64,000 bases of DNA from NCBI GenBank assembly GCA_964017155.1, contig OZ024865.1:42203120-42267119 (forward strand), written 5' to 3'. This document shows, piece by piece, positions 23,586 to 35,664 of the stretch; within the stretch, counting starts at the first letter, position 1; each line of letters starts with the position of its first letter. The notes beneath the pieces were generated by a model. That model ran no database searches and had not been told where the DNA came from. It saw only the letters and a list, made by a program, of their open reading frames with translations. Both the position numbers and the translations under genes were made by a program. The stretch is from Oasisia sp. SBJ-2009. Lineage: Eukaryota > Annelida > Polychaeta > Sabellida > Siboglinidae.

Positions 23586-25558
23586 GTGAAACATTTTTCT
23601 TTTTTTCCTCTTTGGTATTATTGCTGCTAGGGTGTTTTTATAGTAAGATGTAACACAATTATTTTGTAACAGTTTACTAATAATTGGCCAGTGATCGTGA
23701 CGAGCACTTTCACTCCCAGCCTTACAGCAAGCGTAAACAAATTCACATAAACACTTAAATGAGCAGTGAAATTGTAATAGACCAGATAAAATATTGTCCT
23801 CTGGTTACTTGCATTTCATGAAGACAGTATTGGCAATACTGTTATTTAGGAAAGTAATTACATTTTGTATTGTATCAGGCAAATGACATTCATTCGAATT
23901 TCCTCAAACAAGTATCAATAATCAAGTTTGGAATGGTTCATCTGTGACATAGGAATTAATAGTGAACATAACAGTACAAAGTAGTGAAATATAAGTTACT
24001 GGAAACAGTTACGGCTGTCCACCCATCATAACAGGTTTGCTATTCATATTCTTCCACCACACTTAAACGTTATAAACCTGGTAAACAGTGTAACTCCTTC
24101 TATGTAAGAAATTCACTCGCCAAGTGAAGATCTTGGATTTATAATGCTTTGTTTACGTGAATATTTATGTAAGTATCTTTGAAAAGGAATATATGGAACA
24201 AGGGCGCTCTAAATGTGCTCTTGTTGTATTATATTATTGCTTTTTTGGGAGACATTACATTATTTATACATAATTCATAATTCAGTTGCATTTTAACCTA
24301 TGGTGTCAACGGTGATGTTGATTTTTATGCAAGGGCATGTGCACAACTACATTACCTTTAGGCCGGTAGCCAGGTCCAGCTCTCGGGATGTTTTTTGCTG
24401 AATTGTTTTACTATTATTTTCTGATAAACTATACCTTTGCCATCGCCAGGTGGTAATGACCACTCCCAACTCGGGGTCGTTTACCATCAGGGTGCCAGAA
24501 ATAAATTCAAATGTACACAAATGACTGATGTTAAGTCAATTCTAATATTTCACAACTGTAGGGCCAATTATAGTCACAGAGCCAGCACATTTGGCAGAAG
24601 ATCCTGAGATATCTGAGCAGGCGGCAGTGAATGAATAGGTGATGGCCGCAATTCACTTCCGAAATGTGAGACACTGTGTCCCCAAAGGTAGGAAATATTG
24701 CTCTTCTTCTGACACGTCCATGTCGAAAATAAATATTTATAACCCAATTATACACATGTACTTGACCATATGAGGAGACAATGACATCTGGACAGGCAGA
24801 GCTTCAACATGCGGTACTACATGTCACATGGTCAAGTATAGTTTGATTTTTCATGCCAGCGCAGTCTATGCGCTGGGGGGAGGGGGGGGGGGCGAGGGGG
24901 GAACACATTGACCTTGGACTTTAAAAACAAAACAATTATTGATTATTGCCTAGTATATATAGGTAGTAGAGTATCAAAACATCGGATATTTAATCACTTA
25001 AATGATTTGGGGAACGCGTCTGTTTTCTCGCCCACAGCGGGTATTATTTTCGAGATAGAGAGACCATTTTTGTATAGTATCGAACCGTATGGTATGGGAC
25101 GTTTTCTGTGTCGAAAGGAGTCCTTGTTAGCCATTACAAACGGCGTGTATATATTTATTTCCGACACTGGACGTGTCACACAGTGAGCATTTGTTCCTAT
25201 TTGTTGGGGACGCAGTGGCTCACACTACGGAAATGGATTGCGCCCATCCTCTAAGTCATACACAACCGCCCGCCCCGATGCCTCTCGTTAATTTTGTGGT
25301 CCTATGACTATATTTGGCCCCACAGCGAATAAATATTTGAATTGACTTAATTTCAGGCCTGAAAAGGGTTTCCGGCACCCTGGAGGTAAACGGCCCCGAA
25401 TTGGGAGTGGTCATAGCCACCTTGCGATGTCCCAATGTATAGGTTATCAGGAAATAATAGTGAAAACATACAACAGAAAACATCGTGAGAGCTGGACCTG
25501 GCTTCCTGCCTATTTGTTTGCACATTGACAGTCTGCAATATTTACTGACTGCTTTCAG

Positions 25559-25906
25559 CATTTAATCCAAATTGTACAATCAACGCAACAACAAACAACG
25601 ATGCAGTAGCAGGTCAATACGTTGAGTACAGCTGTGAGCGGAAGTTCCAGGGGAAATTCACCCCAAAGATGAAATGGAAGGATCTAAGCAGTGGTCAGAA
25701 TGTAAAAGCCTACGACGAGTCAAGTAAAGGGACAGTCAAATACAGGGTCGTTGTGATGATGAAACCATCTCACAATGGAGCGAGCTTCATCACATGTCAG
25801 ACTTACTTTGAGAAGCCACAGTCTGAAGCCAATTGGGCGGCGAACATACCTGTAAACAACTATGCATTCAGTGAGAACTACACATTACCAAATCTAACCG
25901 TCTATT
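25559..25906 (+). CDS. Ig receptor, C2-like Ig domain a exon (unit 2)
   Basis: Same exon as 15499-15846. The phase-1 donor after CTATT joins to 27370 to regenerate L-T-V-Y-Y-G-P, the usual linker pattern between tandem C2-like domains, which supports the exon pairing. Confidence 0.85.
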
Positions 25907-26808
25907 GTAAGTATTGAGTATCTATTTAATTTGAATTTTTAGTCCTTTCATCGAAGTTTCAGTGTAATAATAATAATTATATATTTTATTTAATATAGCG
26001 CCACATCCAATTTCAAATTGTTCGTGGCGCTTTACATACATTAAAATACAAATACAGACCAGAAGAAAAACACATAATATACTAGTGACATATATAAACA
26101 ATAAACAAATATAAACAATGTAAATATAATAACACTAATTATTTAAGCTGAATAAATATTATATGTATAATAAACAAACATTTTATTCAAATTTGCCAAC
26201 TCACTAATATATTGTCCAAAGGATATAAGGGCTTCTTGGCCATTTTTGTAGGTTGTCAATTTCCAAACATTTTTTTAACGGTATCAAGTGCCACCTGAAT
26301 ATGTGTTAAAATATTAAATAATTTAAATTAAGCATTTATAGTAGTTATATATTAATATATATATATATATAATATAATATATAGCTATATTCATATGTGA
26401 CCTGTTCTAACGAAATGAGACACATTATTTGCACATTTCTATTCAAGAAAACACCGTATAAACCACCAATGCACACATTAATATCTTTTCTGTCAACTGG
26501 CAATGCTTATTTCTCATTTATAGTACTATTTAGTACATTTTATAACCTTTTTTGAAAGGCTACATAATATTTATCGCAGTTTCTTAATCTTAAAACAGAA
26601 CCGATAAATCTTGTTCGAGTCGCATTCTTCGGGGCATGGCGCATATAGTTGGTACTACGGGGAAAACCAGCATGTCCACTGTCCGAATCTGCTACAGGAA
26701 TTCCCCACTGACGTCAACGTTATCCAATAGGAGCGCTTAACAGAGAAACCTATCTGTAAACAAATGTCACCCAATTCGGGGCGTGGCTCATAGCGGTCCC
26801 CTGATTGG

Positions 26809-27369
26809 CTTATAGCTGCGAGCGCAGGCGCAGTGCACACTTGTTATCAGTAAATGTGGAATCGATCGGGTCGCCGCTACGAAATATTGCTAGTTACGCA
26901 GATTAAGTAGCGATAATCGCAATGAACAGCCTGCACGGCATATCTTCGAGTCGAGCGTGACTTTGGAGGGAGTTTAGAATTGTTATTTAGAAGCAAAACA
27001 GCAGAATTTTGAATAAATTCGGTCGTGTTCTAGCGTGACCGCAAATTTCAGTTGGGATTTTATTAGTTTGAAGCTTTCTTCCCCGAATATGTTCGGTGTC
27101 GAATAGCTGCAGCTGCTTGTGAGCTAGATCCATGATTTTACAAGTATCTATTTGGTACCTAAGTGAACTATTCTCATCTACCCAGTATAGTGTTGTGTCA
27201 TTTCGTCAACCATGTCAATTAGTGACATAATACAACCAGTTTACCTTGCCTAAATTATAAAATATTATCCGAGTTACATATTGGCCAAACTGTATATATT
27301 TTGTTCTATGGAATAAAATATCCGCATATCTATATCATAAAACTTGTTCAACATTTTGACGGTTTGCAG
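26809..27369. other. End of receptor intron before C2b; homologous to 34610-34821
   Basis: Unique sequence after the tandem units. From about 27150 it aligns with the short intron at 34610-34821 (shared acctaagtgaact and atatccgcatatctat), showing that the two Ig triplets and their introns share one duplication. About 1.1 kb, including the duplication border and a LINE tail, was inserted into this intron relative to the second triplet. Confidence 0.7.
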
Positions 27370-27639
27370 ATGGTCCACGATTCCTGGTTATTGATCCTGT
27401 AATAGAGCCGTATTTTCCAAATGACGAAATTAAAATATTAGCTGACAGCAATCCCTCCTTGAGGACCTACGAATGGAAGAGGACAGATTCTAATCAAATC
27501 CTTGGAACATCGGACGTACTCAATGTAACTGCATCTATGATTGGAAATTACTCAATACAAGTTACTGTGTGCAACTCTATCCCAGTTCCACCCACCAAGG
27601 TCATCTGCAAAGAACACCATTTCAATATCACAGTGACAA
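27370..27639 (+). CDS. Ig receptor, C2-like Ig domain b exon (triplet 1)
   Basis: Acceptor cggtttgcag|, donor gacaa|gtaagt, phase 1-1, 90 codons. It starts Y-G-P-R-F and has an Ig-like pattern, but the B-strand cysteine is replaced (I-K-I-L-A-D). Trp is present in Y-E-W. Two cysteines instead flank the F-G region (V-T-V-C and V-I-C-K). The fold is probably an Ig domain with a relocated disulfide. It is strongly similar to 34822-35100. Confidence 0.8.
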
Positions 27640-28370
27640 GTAAGTGACATTTTTAGTCTCATTTGTCAAAGACAAAGAGTGACTGATAATTTGAGCAACA
27701 TTTCGTGCTATTTGGGTTTGGGTATATATTGTCATAGAAATTGACTAATGATTTGACCAATACTGGGACGTGTAATCGTGTAATAGGTGAACTCAGGCTT
27801 ACATTAGTTTACTTCAGGGTATAGCTTGCACTGTTTGGTTATTAGTTCTAGACTGTTACCCAGCAATCCACATTAATTAACTGTTGGGCTTTGTTTGTTA
27901 CGCCTGATATAATGACTAGGTATTTTCCTTGGTTTGGCTTATGGTACGGAGGCGTACCGTGCCACTACCAGTGCCCATCGGAGTATAATCACGCAACGGT
28001 TGTACTTATCTCCACGTACCTATAGTAACTGAAAACGTTGAAGTCACAATTTGTTTAAATGCGGACTGAAACTGGGTGATGCATTGATTGGGACATGTTT
28101 TAAGAGGCATGTCATGACCTAGGCGATTATGCTGACGTCGTGACACCATACATCAGCTGGTGTGATTAGATGTGTACGGAGACATGTACTGTTACCCTGT
28201 GTGGTAACGACAAACCTTGGTTCACCGGGACACCACGCCGAAACTGCCAGAGAAGAACGCGGCATTAATCAGCGGCAGCAGGTAAACTTTCTGTAAAGCA
28301 AAGTGCAAAAGGCGGTCAGGAATTGCAGCCAGGGTATGATCTACCATGTGACCGCTTAGTGCGTGATTAT
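27640..28370. other. Receptor intron between Ig triplets, 5' part
   Basis: No exon or recognisable repeat. The capsid-like remnant at 28380-29395 interrupts the same intron. Confidence 0.5.
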
Positions 28371-28379
28371 GCATGAATG

Positions 28380-29395
28380 AGTGTAACTATTGGTGCATAC
28401 GACCAGCTATCGCGTCTTAATGGCAGCGTGGCTGGATGCTTCCCGGTGAGATAGTAATCTACGACGACGTTCACCATAGTCGGCAGCACATCGCGAAAAT
28501 GAATCTCGACGCGCAGGTTGCCAGTTTGTACCGGATTGAAGCAGGGCGCCGTCGCATGTGTCTGGCGTGAGATCCAGTCGGAAGTAGGTGTAGCCATGAC
28601 GGAAGTCGACACGAGAGAGACCGTTTCCTTCGTTCTGCCATACCTTACACGTCGTGGTGAATAGGGTTGTGGTAGTTTCTAACGAGCAGGTCGTCGGTGA
28701 AATTTGGCTGAACAGGTTTCGAGGGTGTTTGTCGACCGTCCACGTGAACGGCGAGGGAGTTTATGTCGTTCTTGGCTCACTGTTTTGTTGTAGGCCTTAT
28801 TGTAGGCTTCGTTGACGAAGCAGCGCAGCACGAGTCGTGTTGGCAGGGTACCGAGAAACATATTCTCGGGCGTATTCGACCTAGCTCCCGCGGGAATGGA
28901 GTAGACTTTACACTCGACGGGGCGTATCGGATTTGGCCGTGCTCTTCTCGAGGGCTTTGATGTTTTGTGACGACCGTTTGGTACTGCTGGGGGTCACGAG
29001 GTTGCTCAACATGTTCTTACCCGCATCCGCGACGTTTGGGTGTGGTGTGCTTTTGATGTTCTGCCAAGACAAAACGTCGTTGGATATGCGTGGCCCGTTT
29101 TCAGCGCACCAATTTTCAACGCCAATACACCTCTCTTGAAGAGCGTCATGGCGCTGCATAGTAGACTTCCGAAGAGACTTCCCAGGCCGTGACCTCGATG
29201 GTGTCGTGCATCTGCAAAATAAGGAAGTGCGCCTCCCGCTTGACGTGCGTAGTAGTCGTTGTAACCCTTCTTTAGAACAGTTAGTACGCGTAGACTCGGA
29301 TGTACTTTTTGTAGGAATCGGATGCCCAAAGTTAAATAATCGTTGAACTGAGTTCATTTGGGTATGTCCACCACATAGCGTCATCATCATACCTG
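28380..29395 (-). pseudogene. Maverick/Polinton-type capsid region remnant (F54H12.2-like)
   Basis: Minus-strand fragments from upstream to downstream are: a basic small-protein ORF (about 29329-29006) with a G-H-G-L-G-S-L-F glycine/leucine motif and alternating basic stretch, then pieces of a larger protein at 28861-28679 (L-P-T-R-L-V-L and A-Y-N-K-A-Y-N-K) and at 28612-28380 (Q-T-G-N-L-R-V-E-I with V-N-V-V-V). These resemble the F54H12.2-like proteins linked to Maverick/Polinton and adintovirus-like elements and a small basic virion protein encoded next to them. Frames are broken and no integrase or polymerase is visible. This is an old, non-functional insertion inside a receptor intron. 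The assignment is from memory of the family. Confidence 0.55.
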
Positions 29396-31349
29396 TTCGG
29401 TGGTGAGATCGGATACGGTCGCTGACGGCGTGTGGAAGATGATGACGTTTCGGTACAGGTAATGGTCGGGTATGGCTCTTTAGCAGTATCTTAAATAGGG
29501 TCTTGGGCGTCTGAGAAGTTGGAGGCTATCATCTTCCTCACATCAAAACAATGAAACGATTTGCCCTCTGATATTTCAATGACAGATGATGGACATTGAG
29601 TTGTGCCGAAGCCGTACTTATGCAACATAGGAGTCATACTTGACAGCGGTCTTACCATAGATGCGCATGTTGCATACATGGCAAAGTTGTGCTACCACCA
29701 GATACGCAACTTTGGACTATGAAAATTCGTTGCTATAAGACCTTCTATAGTAAATGTTTCTTAGGGAAATGTCACCATGCACAGGAAATGTAAATTCGAT
29801 TGTCACATTTTTATGCATACTGAGGTCCTTTAGGGCCTCAATAATTGGTACATTTCACGTTTTCCTATTTTATTCAGAAATTGTTCTGAAACGTTTCCTT
29901 TAATTTTGCTTCTGGTGGTATTTGCATTGTACACAAGAAATGTATAGTCACTAATCGAGTAAGGACATCTCAGGACCTTCCCAAGAAACGAAATGCTAAA
30001 CCTTTGCATGTTTTTGCCTGGGCTTTTAGCAATCCTTTGGTGATCTGTGTATTGGGGCGAGTAGAATCAGCCCACCCCAAAGCACCCATGTATCTGGACA
30101 CTATCACCAGCCTTCTATTGTCCATGGAGACTGACCAATTGATCTCCCCAAGGAGTGGGGGGGGGGGGTTGTATCAATAACCTACAGCCTACATGTTTTA
30201 AGCTGTATCTTCAGTTAGGCTACATATTATGTATGCAAGTTCTGTTTATTTTGACGTTTGTTTAATTAATTATTTTTTAAATGATGTTACTTTAATATCT
30301 ATCTACTTGTCAAAAATGTATTATCATCTGTAAGTGACAATTGACACAGATATATAATTAACATTGTAGAGACATATAGGGTGAAAATTCACAACCGTTA
30401 TTGATATTGTCTACTGTTTCCAAACAATTTGACTGTTTCTGGTCATCTCGTGTGAATAACCAGAGAAAATGCCAATTAGGTGGTTACGGGGAAGAGACTA
30501 GGTGGTGACTATGATTCACCAAGACACATCTCATTCACAATTATCAACTCATTAGTCCAAAATATTCAGGGCCATTTGGACCATTTTAGATTAGCTCTTC
30601 TGCGATATGATCATGTGGAATTTAATCAAATGCATTTATCCTTACGTCATTTTAAAATTAGTAATTTTGTTACTATTTAAGTATATTATTTTATTTAGTT
30701 TTTGTTTAATATTACACTTTTTAAACATTTGCACAAGATAATAAGTAATGAAATGGGTGTTTTATTTTACTATTTAATTTAGGCCTATATTCAGAATGTA
30801 TTTTGATATTGTTTAAATATGTCATCCAATCTTAGCTAATATTTATATTAGAACAATTAGAACAACTAAAAAATTGGACGCTATGCAAATACATTATATT
30901 ATTATTACTACTACTACTGGTATTCCATCTGTGGTAGCTTGCTTCTGCATGTTTTAATTTAGCTGCGTCTTCAAAACTATTGATTTTCCGTAATTGCATG
31001 TTAAGTTTATTTTGATACATATTTAATTATCGTCAACATGTTTGTGTTTCTTGTCATCTCATATGGATAACCAGAGAAAATGACAATTATGTGATTATGA
31101 TCAAAAGCCTTGGCAGTGACCATGATTCACATTGTTAAAGATGCAACAATTTCTGGGACGGGTTCCAGTTAGTTAATTAATTGCTACTCATTAACAGCAA
31201 CTCGCTGAGTAATTCTTTTGTATCAATGAATTAGAAATGGTTCACGTTGTGCACAGCATATATTTGGAGCTGTTATCTTCCAAATGTCCAAATACATAGT
31301 CATTTTGGTGAAGCTATATATTGTGACTATGGGAACTGTTTTATTGCAG
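29396..31349. other. Receptor intron between Ig triplets, 3' part
   Basis: Small ORFs (29491-29679, 30480-30680, 30832-31020) lack any signature. A roughly 55-bp block at 30107-30165 resembles 11890-11945 (ccttctattgtccatggg-type), indicating a short dispersed repeat. I see no exon. Confidence 0.5.
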
Positions 31350-31643
31350 GGGTTCACACAGGGTTCACACAAGTACCCAGCAATATCGTTACTAAAGTTG
31401 GACAGAGCTTCACACTTCTCTGCGCTGGGACCGCACTCTGCTGGAAGCGATTTCCTCTTGGCAACTTTCTGACTGCTAAACTACAGCTGGGAGGCAGATG
31501 TGCTCGTGATCAATGTAGTCTGAACACAATAGCCAGAAACTATTACCTCACTGTCAAGTCAGCAGTTCGGGGAGATGGCGGAACGTACAGATGCCGGCCA
31601 CAATATGGCCGTCTAATCCGAGATGCAGAAGTCATTGTCTTTG
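31350..31643 (+). CDS. Ig receptor, V-like Ig domain 2 exon (triplet 2)
   Basis: Acceptor gttttattgcag|, donor ctttg|gtaagg, phase 1-1, 98 codons. B-strand F-T-L-L-C-A-G, then L-C-W-K-R with the core Trp, and F-strand G-T-Y-R-C-R. Three extra cysteines (in L-C-W, R-C-A and D-Q-C) are not in V1 and could form additional disulfides. The paralogy to V1 is clear from C-A-G-T near the B strand and A-E-V-I-V-F at the end. Confidence 0.85.
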
Positions 31644-34148
31644 GTAAGGTGTTTTTAGTTTTTTTTCTTCAAAACAGCCAATTTTGTCCCTAACCATATC
31701 CATCTGTTGCCGTAACTTCCTCAAATTTCACTCTTAAAATCATGGTTAATGCATCAGTCAGGGGGTTAATTAATCCCGTGTGAAAGGAATGTGTAGAACA
31801 TTGTCACATTTTGGGCCACCTGATTATTATATCTATGTAGGCCGCCATTTTTAATTGAAAAGCGCTAACATGTAATGCAGTTAACAACATTTAGACATGG
31901 CTACTATATCGATTAAAATGCCTGAAAATGTTTCAAATAATGTAGAATATGTAGATAAAATATATGAATAGTTTTCTTATATTTGGCCATCTGAAACTAC
32001 ACCCTGTAGGCTGCTTTTATCTAATTCAAAATAATTAACATTTAATGGCATCTTATATGTCATAAACATTTCGAAACTTCAACACATCAGCATTATTAAC
32101 AGCCGTAACAAACTAGAATCTGTGTCATTTGTCAGGAAAATACGACAGAGATACTAACGAATCAAGCTATGTTAATAGCGAAACGACTATATAGGTGCAT
32201 ATAAGATGTGCACCATTAATTTAATGAAAATCAGTGTAAACAGAAAAAGAAATTGTTGGAGTGATAAGTGAAGGAAAATACTTTCAGTAAATAAGGCTCA
32301 ATGGCACCAATCGTGTAGACTCGAGTACAATAGCGTAAGACTGCAAACGACGGAGAAGAGACTGCGCCATAAACCACCTAAATATGCTGACAATAACGAA
32401 CCAGCAGTCGGTGTTTTTATTTATGCAGCTACGTCAAAACTTGACAAATATTGTAATGTTCGATGAACCAATCTCCTTCAAACGCTCATTCCAAAAAGGA
32501 CTGTTAAAAACAGCCAGTATCCAACCTGTTGTTTGCTCTGGGAAACCTGTTAATAGAAGGTCTAAGTATTAAAGGAACAGTGCCAAGGCACTTCAGCACA
32601 TAGTTCACTTCATGCATTTAGCATCATCTAGGTACTGAACTTCACCAAATGAGCCTATTCAGAAGCGATTGCATCTTTGAGACATTCAGTAGTATAGGAG
32701 ACAATAGGTAATGTCCCTCGGCAGCCTGTAACATCCTAGTCTCAGTATACCCATGGCAATGCCTCTCAATAAAAGATTATTATACCTTTTTACAGTTATG
32801 TTATATTTTCTACTTTTATGATATTGTTAACTATAAATGTTATGGTTATAGTTATAGTTATGGTTAGTTGATCCGTGTACTTATGTTATTTTGAGGGTGT
32901 GTCCAGATTTTCGGTACATTTCAGGAAATGAAAATGAGGAAAACATAATTTGTTAAGTTCACTTTATTTTTATTATTGTCTTCTGGATATTTCTCGATGA
33001 AAATATGACATGCACACCCCTCCCCGTCGTATATAATAGTCAATATTAGCTCCTTGCGACGTACCCCATTCAGATTTAGATATGGGCATCGATCAAAAAC
33101 CAACAATCAATCTGTAATATTTCAATTAATATGATATACCAAAACAATTATGTAAGTGCTGTTACGGGAAAAATGCAGTTTTTGTTCAATGACGCTATGT
33201 AGATCAAAGCAAATTATATTATAAATTCACCATCACATTTTTTCTTCTGTTTGTAAATTAAGCGATATTTTCTGGTGGATGGAGGTATATTTGAGCATAT
33301 TTGAGGTTAGATACAGACAAATAAAGAATGCTGTGTAACATAATTCTGATGCACAGTTTAAATGATTGATACAGTAATAATAATGAAACTTTATTGCCAT
33401 TTTTAATATGCATTACATGCATTAGATTGTCCGTCTTGAACAAGCTGTTACTGATAGATAGCGGGCACCGTAATTTAGCTAGATCTACAAGGATCAGGTG
33501 GTGAATAGTATAAAATAGTTGTGTTGATTAATAGTGAGGAGATCAAGGTAAACACTTATCTATTGAATGCTTTAGTTTTGGTTTTGTGAAGACGTATATT
33601 TGGGCAATCAATATGTTACTACTAATGTAACTTATTACTTTATACTCTGTAACATGATTTTACTACATGAAAAGGATGAAATAGGTTCCATTAGTTCTAA
33701 ATAATAACTTGATTGTACCCATTGTAAAACAGAACCCACCTAACAAAGGTATTTTGGAAATTGTCTTTTCATCAGTGATCTCCACTTGGATAACGTATTT
33801 GTTTAACTAAATTAAGATAAACCCCATTTTGTGAGTAAAATATGGACAGTTTAGTTTGTAAATATTCTAAGAATTGGTGTATAACCACATATAACAATGA
33901 CTTAACAATGAGAATTACATTACAATGTCGCCATTGCCACAATGGAATATCTTTCTAATTGTGGTTTAAATTGGCAAAATACTGAAAAATGTAATTGGCC
34001 TAACAGCAGGTGATGTCGACTTAAAGTGAGAATTGGCATTAACATGTCCTAGATGTTTTCTACGAAAGGATGGGTGAATCATTATTATCATTCCAAAATG
34101 ACTAAGCACTTTTCAGACCTCAAATTTCCATTCTCCGTTCTTTTCCAG
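31644..34148. other. Receptor intron
   Basis: No coding exon, transposon end or RNA gene recognised in 2.5 kb. The short ORFs at 32384, 32921 and 33258 are treated as chance. Confidence 0.5.
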
Positions 34149-34508
34149 AATCAGACCCTCTGTGTACGACGAACGCCACAGACATCAAAGCGATAGCAGG
34201 AGACTACGTTGCGTACTGGTGTGAAGTGGCCTACACGGGAAGATGGGCTCCTGTGATGGAGTGGAAAGACAACGAGACCGTTGTACAAGCCAAGGTTGAA
34301 CACGGCCAGAACAACACAAGTAACGTGAAAACTGTGACGTACACTTACGTCACTGAATTGACACCAGCAGACAATAATCACGTCTTCTCTTGTCGAACTT
34401 ACTTTGATCAACCAAAGCCAGGCACAATGAAAGCCTATGAAGCAACTAACATACCTACAACTGACAATGTGCTTTCTAATTATACATCGCCAAACCTCAC
34501 TGTTTATT
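34149..34508 (+). CDS. Ig receptor, C2-like Ig domain a exon (triplet 2)
   Basis: Acceptor cgttcttttccag|, donor ttatt|gtaagt, phase 1-1, 120 codons. Extra N-terminal Cys (P-L-C-T-T-N), B-strand Y-W-C, Trp in M-E-W-K-D, F-strand F-S-C-R-T-Y-F, G-strand ending N-L-T-V-Y. Several N-X-S/T sequons. It parallels 25559-25906 position for position. Confidence 0.85.
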
Positions 34509-34821
34509 GTAAGTATTGGATATACAACATGTATAAAACAAGCAGTATTTATTAACTCTTTCATATTGCTTGCTTTAAAATATTATTGATCGTGCCAAAT
34601 AGCCATAGCTACCTAAGTGAACTAGCCCTATCTACCAAATTTGTTATGTGTCATATTGTCACCCATGTCAATTAATGACATGATTCAACAGCCAATCAAG
34701 CCTAAATTATGAAAACAAATCTGAGTTACATATTGCCAAACGTGTATATATTTTGTTTTGTAGAATTAAATATCCGCATATCTATTTCATACAATTTGTG
34801 CAATGTTGTGACCTTTTGCAG

Positions 34822-35100
34822 ATGGTCCACAATTACTGGTTGTCGATCCTGTAAAAGTGATGTATGATCGTGAAGAAAAAGTCAAGATATTAGCTGACAG
34901 CAATCCATCCACGAGGACCTACGAATGGTCGAATACTGCTACAAACAAAATACTAGAAAGATCAGACACATTCACAATACCTGCGTCTATGCATGGAAGT
35001 AATTCAATCAAAGTTACTGTGTGTAACACAATCCCACGTATCGGCGTCAGACCATCCACCACCAGATGCCAAGAACACCATTTAAACTTGACGGTGAAAA
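34822..35100 (+). CDS. Ig receptor, C2-like Ig domain b exon (triplet 2)
   Basis: Acceptor ccttttgcag|, donor gaaaa|gtaagc, phase 1-1, 93 codons. It begins Y-G-P-Q-L and keeps the A (not C) in the B strand (V-K-I-L-A-D-S), Y-E-W, and the V-T-V-C / R-C-Q-E cysteine pair. It is the membrane-proximal Ig domain before the stalk. Confidence 0.85.
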
Positions 35101-35433
35101 GTAAGCGGATTTTACAGTATCGTGTCAAAGGGTAATTGGATAATATGAGCATCGCGTAAGTCTGGTACCATTTGGGATGAGGTATACTTACATATAGAAA
35201 TGCGCTAATCCTTAGAACAATACTGGTATGTATAATTTTTAGTTAAAATAATGTAAATAATCGTGTCAATTCAGCCATGTATCTGTACTCATCAACGTCT
35301 TACTTATCTACTTTACTAATACCACGTTTGCTCGCTACACACTAGCCTCAGCACCTGGACACTGTTGTAGATGCACTCGGTGTGCGGAAGTCTTTAGATC
35401 CTGGTGGTATCGCGTTGGTTTTGTTCCTTTCAG

Positions 35434-35664
35434 CGAATACGACGGCGAGCACCAGTAACACCACTAACACTTCCACTACCACCACCACCACCACCACCAC
35501 CTCCACCACCACCACTACCACCATCACGACCACACCAACTACAACAACAGCCTCACCTACCACCACTACCACCAACACCACCAACACCACCACACCACCA
35601 GCAACAACAACTTCACCTAACGCCAAGACTTGGAACTTTACCGATGATACGACTAACTACGAAG
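35434..35664 (+). CDS. Ig receptor, Thr-rich mucin-like stalk exon
   Basis: Acceptor tttgttcctttcag|, donor cgaag|gtaagc, phase 1-1, 77 codons. Almost entirely Thr with Ser, Pro and Asn, including runs of nine or more Thr, then an acidic end (W-N-F-T-D-D-T-T-N-Y). Such exons act as extended, densely O-glycosylated stalks. The DNA is an ACC/ACA trinucleotide-like repeat that is likely to vary in length between alleles. Confidence 0.8.

Larger units (their letters stand above)
16749..26808 (+). repeat. 10.06-kb direct tandem duplication, unit 2
   Basis: This is the second unit, nearly identical to 6691-16748. Its right border (ctgattgg|cttatag) continues into unique sequence leading to receptor exon C2b at 27370, so unit 2 is the copy directly continuous with the remaining gene. 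Confidence 0.95.

Noticed and set aside
31284..31472. Possible signal peptide (M-S-K-Y-I-V-I-L-V) directly before V domain 2
   Set aside because: It reads through the acceptor in a different frame from the Ig domain and has no donor, so it cannot lead the V2 exon; treated as chance.
35348..35626. Val-rich minus-strand ORF and Pro-rich plus-strand ORF over the stalk
   Set aside because: Shadows of the ACC repeat in other frames; the Thr frame has matching phase-1 splice sites.
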